A stretch of 64,000 nucleotides of DNA from Smallanthus sonchifolius (lineage: Eukaryota > Streptophyta > Magnoliopsida > Asterales > Asteraceae): positions 47,999,880-48,063,879 of the forward strand of contig CM042042.1 of assembly GCA_023525975.1 (NCBI GenBank), read 5' to 3'. This document shows positions 22,331 to 35,267 of this stretch, in pieces. The notes below the pieces were generated by a model, which worked only from the letters and a program-made list of their open reading frames with translations, made no database searches and was not told the origin of the DNA. Positions within the stretch are counted from its first letter, which is position 1, and each line of letters opens with the position of its first letter. The translations under genes were made by a program, and so were the position numbers.

Positions 22331-25300
22331 GACTTGGTATTAGAGCACTGGTTATAGAGAATTAGGTTTACCCGAGACTAGACCTAGACTATAACTCTAA
22401 GTTTATTGCATTGAACCGTAGGAATTATATGTGCATTGCATACTACCTCTTGCTTATCTACGACACTTTGCTTCGTCATAATCATGTCGTTGTCACGACA
22501 CTACGTGTACTCTTTGATGATTCCGGTTACGTTTGCGATATTCTATATCCGTCTCTATCTGTCTTGGTGTTACCTCGAGCTGTACCTGTACCTACACCGC
22601 ACCTGCATCTACTCCAGTTCTGGAGTGGACTTTTTTATTTAACATCTATTGTTTTCACTTTGTGTGGTATATACTTGCTTTGGTAATCTGCTGGATTGGA
22701 TGGCTAGAACTTTCGCCATGAGATATGGCAGCCATAATTGCTCGATCTAAAGGGAACCCGAGGTGGAGAAGCAGGACTAAACGGGAGAGAACTCTACGGG
22801 TCAGGAGACCCATAATTTTTATTTTTTTTTGTTTTGTTGGATCATTGGATCCACGTATATGTACAAATTTGTAGCATGACTTGCTCGACTCTGATTTGGA
22901 GATCTCTGCCCTATTATTATTGCCTGACTTCCACCACACACTTTTTATTTTATTAGAGTACGCCGGTTGTTCCCCTCTATCGTTACCTCCATCCAACAAC
23001 AGCCTTAGTCTGCAGATCCATGAGTATTGGTACAAATAATTAAAAGTGATTAGATAGAACATCCACACTTTTACGTGAAAGTGCAACACGATAACGTGAT
23101 CCAATGAACATTCCATTTTCTTTTTTTTAGTTGAGAGCTCGAGATAGAGGAAACACTGTAGGGACCATGCAAAGTAAATTATCATTACGGGTGCACACGT
23201 AATCATAATCTGCAGTGCATGAGCACTCTAGTGAGTCTTACTGTCCGAGTTAATGTTCATGATTAATCTGTATTTCTAGTCCCGATTCCCAGTCATCCGA
23301 ATATTGATCGAAACTATCGTAACCTTAGGGTTGAGCCGAATACATCGAATGATGCGATAGGCTACCTCAGGTGACATGGGAATTTATATTGTCTCTTTTA
23401 TCTTTGAATCTTAATGGATCCAAAACTCTTATCAAGATTTCTTTTGCATAAAAATTTAGACCAAGACACTAAAGAGATCTGTTCTCAGTTGATTTAACCT
23501 CGGTATTTGGACCGAATTTGGCAATTATATTTGAGATCCAGCTAAATATTTTCTCATTTCAATTTTTTTATATGTTTATCAACGCATGTGACGACTCTCG
23601 GTCTAGCGTGAATCAGACCTCGACATTTCTGACTCCCCTAACTGATCTTCATGTAACATTCTCGCAGTTCTGAAGGAACAAGAGAAATTCGAATTTGATC
23701 TAATCAACTCCTTACTGAATCTTGATCAACGAAGATTTTCTCTCGTCTATTTTACTTGATAAATCAGATCCCTTGAGAGTTTACTGGGCACTTAAATTCA
23801 ATATTGACTTTACAACGCTCGACACTTGCAGTAAGTGTACGACTATAATCGGAGGTCCCGACATAATCTTGGATTTTATCTTATAATCCAAATGCACTCT
23901 AATATCGATGGAGTAACAATATGATGGAGAAATTCCTTAAAGAAATATAAGCTTCTTTTCTTAGACAATATAACCTTTCTATACGATCGTTCGTATAAAT
24001 CCTCATTTCGGTGTTTATCATTCTCAGTATACTCCTGATAAATATTCTTAATAATTCAGTTTTACACCTACTTAAAATTTCCATTGCAAGTGCTCTGCAC
24101 TCACTATGGTAATTTGGTACACTCAATCCCGATTCTCTTAACCGCGACGCTTATATTGTGGAAACTTAACTTGAGAAACTTGTTTACTTGGGAGGAGCCA
24201 TCTTTACGACGTTCATTGTCGTGTTTATTTCTATCATTTGTAGTTCTACTATGGACACCGAGCGGCTTGTGCCCAGGATTCTTTTAGTTTGATTTACAAA
24301 AACTTTTTATTTTGGGATAGCTATGGCTTAGTATGAAACTAATGCCCTTTTTTTTGTGAACATTGCTACGTATGTTTTGCAAATCTTGATTTCTCCTGGC
24401 GCTTCGATGACTTATTGAAAACCATTTTGATGGAGAAAATGAAACTTTATGTTGGAATGATTCTTTGTGTACCAAAAATTTTATTAGTAATCATTCAAAG
24501 TTTATTTATGGTGATTATCGCTATTTGTTACTCTACGTATACTGTCCTTATAGATCCGAGTAGGATAGTCTCATATCCTTTTTGTACTTGTTCTCTCTCA
24601 AATGTCATTTTGTTGATTGACTTTTTGATTTCCAACTAGGTAGAGCCGTATACGTATCCCTTATTCTCAGCCTCATGTAATTAGAAAGCCTTAGAGCAAC
24701 TACTGTTTAGAAACGACTTCTTAACACGTGCTCTAGGGAATATGAATCTATGACATTAAACACTCATTTCATCAAATTTATGGCTTAAACTCTTATGCAA
24801 AGGATTTTAAGGCTATAACCAGTATGGGTGAAATACGAAACGGTAAGTCATAATGGTACCATTCGAAAGCCAAGAAAGTTGCAGGCATACTGTACTACCA
24901 TTTTTTGGCAGATAATCTATTTGACTCCCTTCAACGCGAGATCTAAGGACAAACTTTGAAACCTTATGGTCCATTTCCATCGAATTTAATGGAAAAGCGA
25001 GGACATAAGTTGAAATTCGAAAACCTTATCATTTGAATGTTGCGTCCTAAATCATAGTAGAGCAATTTTGAATTTATTTTTGTGTTCTACGAATTCTGAA
25101 CCGATTAAAGTTGTACGTTACTAGGAAGAGGAACAAGTGACGAATCATAGTTGACTCTGCTCTCTTGAAGATCCACTTAAGATTGCATTATCTTTAAAGG
25201 ACTATGAGCATGACATCCTCACATTTGAAAAATTCCTGAAGTTTTACTTGATCCTCCCCAATTTTCTGACGTCTACTTTATAAGAATTAAACCTCACGCT

Positions 25301-26172
25301 AAATTGACAATGATATTATATCAAAGTCTACCCATTTTGTGAATTAGCAAGCTCATAATCATTTTCGGGGGACACTATTTTTATGACATTATTTCCACAA
25401 TGTGACTGTTTATTTCCTCATCTAGCTGAATAGAGGATTACTTCCTGATCATTTCAATACACATCAAGAAAGATGCAGACGTCTAATGTTATCCTATCAA
25501 ATTTGGCCGACTCGATGTGAGGAGTAGACCATATTTTAATATGGACTTCTTGTTAAAATTTCAGAATTCCATTTCTAACCGTTAACCAAATTCGACTTCT
25601 GGTGGTAGTCAATTCAATGTCCAACTATTGAACTGGCACCTAGTCTTTTAACTAATCTACTTGATTAGATCGTCCTAGATCTTTAGTCACTTTCTTTATC
25701 TAGATCTTGTGGAGATTTGATTTTTAGTATAACTCATTGCTAACCTTGGGCAATATGTATACGATCCTTTAGTTAAAAATCATCAAACACAGTTATATTA
25801 TATCGAGACTAACACGCGAGTTAGTACCGAATCCTAATGCTTTGTGGTGAGGTTACATAGCACCGGGTCATCGCTGACATCTATTTTATGATGATGACTC
25901 ATTTGTTATAACACTTCATAGGATTGAGTAAATTTGACTCTTAGCAAATTTATCTCTACGGAATCTTAGTATAATCTTCTATGTTTGTTAATCTTCGGTT
26001 TAACGACTCGAGTTTGGTACAATCATATTGGTACTCATTATATACTTGCTTTGTAAACCTTTAAGCTCGGATTACTCGTTATTAATTCACTCTCTAATGA
26101 CTAATCATCACTCTTCCATTCTAATACAAGAAGTGTGAATCTTGTCCTTTTGTCATGGTGATTTTCAAACTC
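22331..26172 (+). other. Non-coding interior of the LTR retrotransposon
   Basis: It opens with the primer site and a leader-like sequence. Open frames inside (for example 183 codons at 22655-23206 on the minus strand) have no retroelement or host motif and appear random. Either a strongly decayed gag-pol region or a non-autonomous derivative. Confidence 0.6.
22335..22351 (+). promoter_or_regulatory. Primer binding site, initiator Met-tRNA type
   Basis: TGGTATTAGAGCACTGG begins four bases after the 5' LTR end. The plant initiator tRNA-Met site is TGGTATCAGAGC, so there is one mismatch in the core. This supports the LTR boundary at 22330. Confidence 0.8.
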
Positions 26173-27156
26173 GTTTTTATATAAAAGTCGTTTTACAATT
26201 TCTAACAGTTCGTACGCGTATGCACAGGTTTGAGTATGCAACCGATTACATAGCCACTTTTTGTTTTGTTGACTTGGTCACAACTTGTAGGAGTCGTAAA
26301 TGCATTGTTTGTGTCCACTTGACTAGTAGGACCCTGTTAGGACTCGGATTTTATCGGTTTTTGTCGACTGTGTCGCATCATTCGCCCGCATTGTCCGGGT
26401 GAGTTTCGCGGCCCCCTTTTTTTACTTACTGTTTTACTGTTTTTGGGGGAAAGCTGTTTTATTTTTTTTTTTTGTCACATGTTACATGATACATTGATTA
26501 CATGAGTTATTTTTTTTATAATGCCTTAAAGTCCCCAATTTTAGGCAATCAATTAGCTGAGCGTAGCCGTTGGGAATTTTGAGTAGTACTACTTGGGTTG
26601 ACACCCCCGCTCATGGTTTGGTCGCGCCAACCAGACTTGTAGGGTCACTTGGGCGCAAAGTTAGCCAATTTTTTAGGCGGTTGTTTGCATTAGATTTCCG
26701 TATGAGGTACTTTATTTTTATTTCGTCGAGGCTTTGATTGCGGCTCACGGTAATATGTTGTCTAATACATGTGTACTCGATCAATGGATTTTACTTTGGA
26801 TTTTTATCCGAAACTTTTTATAGAGTCGCAAAACCTGCGAACTCACCAACTATTTATATAGTTGACCCGTTTTCGAAACATGCTTTCAGGTAAACAGAAT
26901 TGAAGAAGAGATTTTTATGAGTGCTTGATTTTGGATTAGAACTATTGTTTCTAGTTTTGATTATGTACTTTGGTTGTAGTCAGGCATTTAGAAACTTTGT
27001 ACCGTTTTAGAGATTTTTTTTTGTATTTGTACCTTTGTTAGAAGCATGTAGCATGGTTCAATGTAATACACAATCTTCTTATTAGTTTCTCTTGTACTTA
27101 TGTTCAATGCGATATACTAGTTACATCCCGTATTTCCGCCTTGACGGGGTGTGACA
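26173..27156 (+). repeat. 3' LTR remnant (about 984 bp)
   Basis: Near-identical to 21349-22330, starting at TTTTTATATAAAA and ending at GACGGGGTGTGACA. It lacks the first ~2.2 kb of the 5' LTR, including the TATA box. No polypurine tract is identifiable at its left edge, consistent with a deletion removing the 3' end of the interior and the start of this LTR. Confidence 0.85.
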
Positions 27157-27383
27157 CCACCGTATTTTTTTTTAAATAAAAAATGAAAAAAATAAAAAAA
27201 TTAACAAAGATACATTATAAAATACATGTTTTATTTATTTTTTAGCTTTTTTTAAGTGATTTAACAATTGTTCATACAAAAAAATTACAAAAAACATAAT
27301 TGAATCACAAAATATATATTATTTATTATGACTCGTTATTCGTAGTCTACTCGTCTTAGTCTTCGTAACATCGGTTTTCAATC

Positions 27384-29463
27384 TTATTCGCTTGAGATAC
27401 GTTGAGCTTCATCATAAGCTTGTTCTTCGTCAGAAAGTGGATTCGCCGCCCCTTGTTCTACTTCGAATTCATGTATTTCTTGTTCAATGTTAAGCTCGCC
27501 TTCTAGTTTTGCAACATGTTGTACACGTTCGGCGGCATCCAAATGGTCCTTCAAGCAAATACACATCTCCATAGATTCTGGTGTTAGCCTCGTTATTCGA
27601 ATAGATAAAACTCAGCCACTAAGAGAAAAAACAGATTCCGAAGCTACCGTGGAAGCTTGGACAGTAAGTAGGTCACGGGCCATTGCGGCTAGAACGGGAT
27701 ATTGGGATTCCCTTCCTTGCCACCAACTCAAGATATCAAAGTTTTCAAACTCTTCGGATCTTAGAGTTGAAATAAAGTCGGTTGCTTGATATCTCACAAG
27801 CTCGCTACTTGGTGTGCTTCCACGAGCTCGTTTAGTATTTTCGTTTCTTAAAGTGTTAAATAAATTTAGCATCGGGTTCCTTGAACTACTAGAACTTGAA
27901 CCCGAACCCATTGATTCACGTATGTTTGATAGATCACCACTTCCACCATATTTGCGTAAATAATAATCAAACATATTATTAAAAGCCGAATTAAAATCCC
28001 TTATTGCATTTGATTCAAAATTTGGGTCTTCCTCGAACATATTTAAATCATCCGATATTGATCCAATTAATGTTTCAACACCGGTTACATTAATCGTTGG
28101 GTTTAAGGCGGCCGAACATGTAACAACGGCCGGCATTTTCGAAAAATATTTTTTAAATTTAGCTTTCATAGGTTTTATCATTTTTTTCAAAAATAGGGCC
28201 GTGATATTCAAACTCTTTTAATTTATTACATATTAAGTATAATTGTTGAAGTATTAGCGAAGACATGGGATAATAAACTCCCGATAAACATGTAGTTGTA
28301 TTTTTAAAAACCTCAAGCAAATTAGTTAGTTTCTCGATCATATCCCAACTTATATTATCAATTTTTTGTGAACAACGTTTCTTTTGTACAAGTTTATCAT
28401 TGAAATGTTTTAAAGTAACTCTTTGCCTTAAGGCCGATTCAAACATTTTTCATGTCGAGTTCCATCTAGTAGGTACGTCCCAATTCGGACCTAAAAAGAT
28501 GGAATCCGTTTGTTGACACAAGTTTCTATAGTTTATATATATTTTTTTGCTTGTGCTAAAAACTTCACGTAACATCACTTTAAAATTTTCTTTTACGTCT
28601 CTTATTTCTTGGACGTTTAGACCGTCTTGCACAACCAAGTTAATGATGTGTGCAACACATCGACTATGAAAGAAAACACCGTTACAAGGCGGTTCATATT
28701 TTATTTTTAATTTTTCCACCGCGTTTGTGTTATTTGAAGCGTTATCAAAAGATATTGCAAATATTTTTGGTTGAATTTTATAAGTTTGAATGACCGAGTC
28801 TAAAATATAAAATAAGTTTTCACCGGTATGTGGATATCCAAAATAATCAAATGCAATCGTACGCTTCATCATTTGCCACGACTCCGGTTGAACCCAATGT
28901 GCAGTAACGCAAAGGTACGATTCGGGTAAACCATGTGGAGCGGACCAAACGTCCGTTGTTAAGTTAATGCCGGTATTTAAATTTTCAAAACCTAAAATTA
29001 ATTATTTTTTAGCTTTTTTCCACATTTTTAAACAATATTTTCTCAAAGTAGAACGACTTACATTTGTGTAACTCGGTTGAAGCATCTCTTGTATCATCCT
29101 CGTCAAGCGCGGATTATCAAAATGATCAAAAGGCAAGCCTTCTTGAATGACGAAATGTGTCATTCTCTCACGAACCCTCTCGACATTGTATTGCCAAACT
29201 CCTCCATCTCTACCAATTTGAGTTTGATCTTCACCTTGAGTGTGTTTTGCGTGACTACCAATATGTTTCCTCAAAGTGCTATTACTCGCAGCACCCAAAA
29301 TTTTAACACAATGTTTGCAACGAGCCTTTTGCGAACCGTTCGACATTTCGCATAAATCGAAATAAGCCCATATCTCTTGATTTCGGGAGCAAGGAAGTAC
29401 TGTCACCACCGTGACATCGCTAGTAGAACCACCTACCGAATTTTAAGTGCTTGCGGAAGCCAT
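27384..29463 (-). pseudogene. hAT transposase with BED zinc finger, degraded
   Basis: On the minus strand the frame begins MASAST (29463) and contains, in order: a BED zinc finger (WAYFDLCEMSNGSQKARCKHC ... LRKHIGSHAKH), a central region with TTDVWSAPHGLPESYL, ISFDNASNNTNAVEKL and HSRCVAHIINLVVQDGL, RWNST, and the hAT C-terminal dimerisation region WWQGRESQYPVLAAMARDLL ... ASTVASESVFSLSG. It has in-frame stops at 29443-29445, 29002-29004, 28450-28452 and 27612-27614 and one frameshift near 28170-28200, so it cannot make transposase. The last stop looks like a CGA-to-TGA change. This class (zinc finger BED / RICESLEEPER-like) moves hAT elements by cut and paste. Confidence 0.85.
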
Positions 29464-29836
29464 GAGAGCGTTTTTTTTTTGCGTAAAGCGAGCATTTTTT
29501 TGCGTTTTGAGAGCTAGAATGTTGTGGTGAACTAACTCATACACCCAATACCTATTTATACTAAGTTTCAAACCTCAAAAACCAAAAAACAAAACAAAAA
29601 AATAGCCATATTAACGGCTATATAGCCGTTTTTTTTTAACCCAACGGCTAGAACCGGTTCTATTTTGTCCGAAAAAAACCGGTTCCAAAATGTCCGATTT
29701 TTATCCGGTCCGTAAAAAACTCTTAAACCGGTTCCGAAAAAATCCGGACCGGTTCCAAAAAAACCGGTTCTAGCCGGATCCGGTTTCGAATAATCCATCG
29801 GATCGGATTCGGATCCGGTTCTTTTGAGCACCTCTA

Positions 29837-30268
29837 GCTAGGAGCAACAATTTCCGACACGAAAATACCAGGTTTTGAGTCGGCTGACATGACCTAGTTA
29901 AAAATATGGGTAAACCCGAATACAACCCATTTAAAAAGTGGATCAACCCGTTTAAAAGGAGTTTACTTCCGAAGTTTTTAGCAATAACGCGTGATGCATC
30001 CAAGAGTAGTAATGCAACAACTCTTTCTTCGTGAAAGATAATAAAAGGAGAGATCATCAACACTCTTTCTGCCAATTCCTGTTCAACCAAATCGTCAATT
30101 ACATGGACCCTACTTCCAATGTTCTATTTCTAGACCCCAAAATCACATCTCTACCGACAAAAACAAACATCATTCCAAAGTTCTCTCAAAAAACATGGAC
30201 CGGGTCCCATGTACGGCACAAAGATAAACAAAAAAGGTAAAACAGGAAGCGAGTGTTAATTATCAAGT
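29837..30268. other. Spacer between the hAT end and the DDM1 stop codon
   Basis: No gene. The DDM1 3' UTR probably occupies the right part. The left part has AACCCGTTTAAAAGG-type phrases resembling a small repeat. Confidence 0.4.
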
Positions 30269-33200
30269 TTAGTTGTTGACAGTTGAAAGCATCCCTCCAG
30301 TAGAGGTGGGCATGACCACCTCCCATCCAGGGCCTTTAAGCGGAAGTGTGCTGGTCACAAAGTTTGGCTTCCCGTCTTCTATTGCAGGCCCAGAAGCGAT
30401 CAGATCACTTCGGTCCAACACCTTTTCAAGATCCTCCTCACTGATTTCGGTCTGTATCATTTTATCTTCAGGATTGTCATCATCTCTCAGAAGAGCCAAC
30501 ATATCCTCTTCCTGAAAATATCAAAGCCCTTCCTTGTGAACAAACAACAATCAGGCAAAAACATACTTGGAAGGATATAATGGTCATTTCATGTGAATAC
30601 TCGTTAGTGAAAAGAACCAACCGAGTTACCCATGAGCAAACAGTGAAGACCATTCATGTATTTTCAGTGTTGTAAAAATCCCGATTAGTCGGTAATCTGT
30701 GTTTTGAATAGGAATTTTGCCCTAATCAGAAAAATATGGTCAAAATTGGACCCAGGCGGCCAAAAATCGACCACTTCCCATTTTTCCGGCAAGATTCCAG
30801 GAGGGTTATAGCGAATTTCAGGCAGAACTTTCTATTTATAAAAATGTGTAATTATGAAAACTACATATAAAAATGTATGTGTATATATAGAAATATGAAA
30901 ACTACATATAAAATTCCAACCCGGTTAATCCTTAGTCGATACCCACCGCCTGACTAGCGCCCAACGATTTTTACAACACTGAATTTACTAAAAAGAAATG
31001 ATCAAACTTGCGATATGGTCTTGTCTCAGGGACCTTTTGTGTAATATACTCTAAAAAATAAATATATACCTCCATAACTTCATTGGTAGCTTTTGTTCTT
31101 TCCTGTTGAAATTGACCTTTACCAATCACCACATGCTCTAGCCTTAACTTACTGAATGCTCGTTTCAGAATTCGGCCCTACAAATATTATTTAAAATAAA
31201 ATGTTCATTCAAAGAACGCTGGAAAGGCAGATTAAAAAACCAATAAAATAAAAACAAAAATACCTCAACAGATAGAGCAGTTGCAAGCCGGTACACGTGA
31301 ACAGGCTTTGTTTGGCCGATTCTATGACATCTGTCCATTGCCTGCAAATCCATTTGAGGGTTCTGCACTCCAAATGCATAAAAAGTTAAAAATGGCATTG
31401 AATGCAATGATATATAATGTAATCAGATGTAAACGGGCCAATTTGGATTATACAAGTTTAACGGGTCAAAAGTCACCTTCAGATTCAAACAATCTGACCC
31501 ATTACCAGACCCTAGTGGAGAACAAAAAACATAATTGGTTTACCCAGTCGCTGTCGTATAATATGCAGGTATCGGCTGCAGTGAGATTGATTCCTAGCCC
31601 ACCAGCACGTGTGCTCAGAAGGAAGATCCTATACTGACTGTCTATGTTATTGAAGTCCTGGATCTGTTATTGTATAATTGTAAAAAGAAAGTTAAATTAT
31701 ATACGGGTAAGTTGAATCAAATATATTACATGACAGCAGCTATCTGAATTCGACAAATAGTAAATGTAACAATTGAAAGAATGTTTTATAAGTGTGCTGA
31801 CCTGTTGTCTTCTATCTTCCAGATTCACACTGCCATCAATTCTACATACTTCCATACCCTTCTCACTAAAGTAGTAATGCATTATATCCAAAATTTTAGT
31901 CCACTGGGAGAAAATTAGAACCTGTTTACCAAAATCAAATATGAGTTTAGAGATTAAAGAAACACAAAGATGGTAAACTATATGTCAAAAATAGTCTAAA
32001 TATGGATGTTATATGTGCCATACTTTGTGCTTGCGAGCAAACAGCTTTTGCAGCAATCTCTCCAACAATTTAAATTTTCCACACTGCCCAACTATCTGTT
32101 CAACAGGTGGATAGAAACCTGCCTCCAGTACAAGGGAATATATTGTTTTAAAATTTCTCAAAAAGTAAACTGAAATACCAAATATATAATTATTGGTGGG
32201 AAATGACATACATGACCCCTCAAAAGCTGCCTCTAAGAGGTCAGGATGGTTGCAATTTTTCCTTAACTGTATCATCATATTATAAAGCCTCCCTTTCATG
32301 CCACGGCCTGGAAATTTCACAATACAAATATTAGGCACTAAATTTGAAAAGTTTGTTTCCCAGACGGATCACAATCCAGAGTATTTTCATGAAGAAATTA
32401 CACAAAAGCAGGTAGTGGGTCAAAAGTCAAAACAAGTGTTTCAATTGCAGGTCAGATCAAGTCAAAGCAACTCCCACAAACACTTTTTGATACATTTTTT
32501 TAGTAACTCTTAATATGCAAAATAAGATAATGAGACTATTATCATATATGTAATCCCAATATAAAAGAATGATTTAAGAGGGCTTAATGCATTCAAATAC
32601 ACTTTGGATAACTTTCAAGTTTCAACCCGCTTGATTTTACCAGTTAGAGATAACAATAACCCAAATCAACCTTTTATGAACAGTCAAAATTGCCAACTCT
32701 AGTTGGCATTGCATAATAACATTGGAAAACCTCATAACCGACACAAACCACCAGATATTTCCACTGTGCAAAGTCTCAAGCATTTTAATTCTTTACCAAG
32801 GATGTTCTCTGTCTTCAAAATTATGTGAATGTTCAAATCCAAAATACAGCTGAGGGTGAACATTCATATTTTATTTTAATTTCATTTATCCTTAATATAT
32901 TTTGTTAATGGGTTATAGTACTACAAACTTAAAAAAAACGTGTATAAATTACCAGTGTCCACTTTCTCTCGCAAATATGTTTCCAGTGTCTTGTTGACTA
33001 GATGATCCTGAAAGTTCTTCTGATGCTCAGTAAGATTAGCATATAAAATAATCTCTTTCTTACGAGGAAGCGAATGCTCAACATCTTCTTTCATTCTTCT
33101 GAGCAAAAAAGGGCGCAATATAGCGTGCAATTTTGCTACTACCTGCAATTAATGCACTTCCAATTTGAAATATATACATAAAAAGAAAAGAGGGTGGGGC

Positions 33201-35252
33201 GCTAGATCAAACGTGTACATACCCTTGCTTTTCTCCCTTCTTCAGCTTCCTCAGCATTGGATTTTCCAGAGAAATCAAACCTAATTATATCATTAGGCAT
33301 TAAACAAACCATTGCAAGGGAAAACAACACAAGAATGAAGTTAGGAATAAACTGAAGATGTAATTACCATGACTCAAACTCCTCATGGGATGAGAAAATA
33401 TCAGGCAAGATGAAGTTCAGCAATGACCAAAGTTCTGCTAAATTGTTTTGCAGAGGTGTACCAGTCAACAAAAGCTTATTTTCAACATGCAACCACTTTA
33501 ATTCTCTCAATAGCTTGCATTTAGAATTTTTCAATCTGTGACCCTGCAAAACATAAAAAACAATCGATGGTTCAGATATCATCATACAGTTTTAAGTGGC
33601 AAAAACACTGGAAACAAGACATAAAGTTTATCAAAAAACAATTATAAGCACCTCATCAACCACAAGATATTTCCAATCATAATGCCTCAAGTATTTCCTA
33701 GCATCGTTCATGGCTACTTCATATGAGGTAATTACAATGGGAAAATCTGGTCCTACTTTTTTTGGCATTTGTTTCATCCTTATTTCGTCCCTTTCCTTCC
33801 TATTACCATGATAGATAACTGCATTCACAGAGGGCACAAACCTACACAGATAATAAAACAAGTATACAAGTTATTTTATTAGAAAACTAATAAAATACTA
33901 ACCAAGTAATAGTCCAAAAGAAACATACCTGGATATCTCATTTAACCAGTTTGACAGAGTAGACAGAGGAGCAATAACCAAGTATGGTCCATCTAACCCC
34001 TTTCCTTTTAAATGTGCAAGAAAACCGATAGTTTGGATTGTCTTGCCAAGGCCCATTTGATCAGCTAGAATACCATTAAGCCCGTTTTGCCAAAGTGAAA
34101 TTAACCATTTCACACCTTTAGTTTGATAAGGTTTCAACTTTCCACCAGTTAACAAGGGAACAAGTTCACGCTGCTCTTTTTCAGCTCTCTCTTCCTTAGT
34201 AAGATTAGTATCTTTAGAGGGAGTGCTTTCTTCAGACCTTGTAAGCATGGCTGCTACAGCTGTCTTGGCCCTCCTCTGGGAATGCATAAAAGTATAGAAC
34301 CACACTTGTTTTAGTAAGCATGTCTCCTTAACATAAAAGTTCACAAAATGAAGTGAAATTTCATAACATTATAAGAAGATAAGGGTTAACGTATAATATA
34401 AAATGCATATATGTAAACAAGACATGACATTACTGTGTTGTAACTTGAAGCAGCTTTTCTTTTTCTACCGCGACCTTTCTTCTTCTCCTCCTCCTCCTCC
34501 TTTACTTCCTCAACATCTCCAGCCAACCCATTCTACAACTCAGAAAAAGTCAGCAACTTATAAATTATAAACTAAGGTAAAAGTAAAGAGAAAACAGGAA
34601 AATACATTAGTGATGTCATCCATTTTCTCCAACAAGAACTCAGAGTAAAGCTGAGTCTGAGTAAGAAGCTCATCCAATTTAGTGAATTGTGTATCATTCA
34701 ATTTGGGTGCTTCTTTCTCCACATTTTCTTCTTCCAGACTCCTTTGTTGTTCAAGTTTCCTTTCCTCCTCTGCCATTGCATCTGATATGAGTAAAGAGTC
34801 CCCATTTTTAGCCTCGAGAGACGACTCTTCATCAACCTCCACCTTGCAGATGTCCTTCAAAAAAACCACAAACTAATCTGAAAAACTAACTAAATAACAA
34901 TTACTTTTAAAACTTAATATTGTCACAACAAAGAAGACAGTGTAAAAAACACATCATCAGACACTAAACCCTATCCCTAGAATCTAAACGCTTAAAACTT
35001 CAAGTTCATACAGGTTACAGTCATTTCAGAATATAGTAATATACTACTGGTTTTTACACAAAAACTGGTTCAGACAACTAGTGAAGTAGTCTAAACATTA
35101 AACAATAAACACACACAGGCACCAAAAAGCTGATTTTAAGCACATAATGAGAAAAAATAAAAGGCATAGAGAGAATAACACACCTCGTCTTTTAGCACAG
35201 ACGTCGGAGAATCTGCTAGCGGTTCTTCAGCGGGTTCGTTTTTTGGCACCAT
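30269..35252 (-). CDS. DDM1: DDM1, SNF2-family chromatin remodeler (15 coding exons, 752 aa)
   Basis: Exons in coding order: 35184-35252, 34606-34854, 34434-34532, 33929-34275, 33652-33841, 33368-33543, 33223-33280, 32953-33142, 32212-32307, 32024-32118, 31802-31921, 31544-31663, 31264-31362, 31070-31177, 30269-30511. Phases agree and the sum is 2,259 nt. Key motifs: acidic/coiled N-terminus, basic KKKGRGRKRK (about 126-135), Walker A DQMGLGKT (about 211-218), DEGH box (about 317-320), LLTGTPLQNN, then the helicase C lobe with FSQWTKILD, STRAGGLGINL and DRCHRIGQ. The DEGH box, the overall length (Arabidopsis DDM1 is 764 aa) and the C-terminal LPLKGPGWEVV identify DDM1/LSH rather than ISWI. 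DDM1 is a nuclear ATP-dependent nucleosome remodeler needed for DNA methylation and silencing of transposons. No broken codons are seen. Confidence 0.95.
30665..30981. mobile_element. TIR miniature element in the last intron of DDM1
   Basis: CAGTGTTGTAAAAATC at 30665-30680 is the exact inverted match of GATTTTTACAACACTG at 30966-30981. About 317 bp, non-coding, within intron 30512-31069. Inner arms also carry GATTAGTCGG and GACTAGCGCC. The superfamily is uncertain because no clear target duplication flanks it. Confidence 0.7.
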
Positions 35253-35267
35253 CTCTCACTCAAAACC

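Larger units (their letters stand above)
19106..27156 (+). mobile_element. Non-autonomous long-LTR retrotransposon nested in the hAT
   Basis: Outer boundaries are TGTGACAACC... and ...GGGGTGTGACA, flanked by a perfect 5-bp duplication CCACC (19101-19105 and 27157-27161). The 5' LTR is 3.2 kb and is followed by a tRNA-Met-type primer site. The 3' LTR survives only as its last ~984 bp. The 3.8-kb interior has no gag, protease, reverse transcriptase or integrase that I can read. The primer site and LTR size suggest a Ty3-type parent. The hAT sequence resumes at 27157, so the insertion postdates the hAT. Confidence 0.85.
18944..29836 (-). mobile_element. hAT DNA transposon, split by a nested LTR retrotransposon
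   Basis: The left end reads TAGAGGTGCACAAACCGG and the right end, complemented, TAGAGGTGCTCAAAAGAACC. Both subterminal regions are packed with ACCGGTT/CCGGACC motifs, typical of hAT ends. Between them lie 18944-19105 and 27157-29836 of transposon sequence (about 2.8 kb) with a degraded transposase on the minus strand. The middle, 19106-27156, is a later retrotransposon. The expected 8-bp target duplication is not seen (CGATCAAG on the left, GCTAGGAG on the right), so the two ends being one element is inferred from matching termini and the continuous interior. Confidence 0.7.

Noticed and set aside
22655..23206. A 183-codon open frame on the minus strand inside the LTR retrotransposon
   Set aside because: No retroelement or host motif, AT-rich composition, opposite to the element's orientation; judged random.
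18936..29844. Expected 8-bp duplication around the large hAT
   Set aside because: CGATCAAG and GCTAGGAG do not match; I keep the element call on its ends and transposase but do not claim a TSD.
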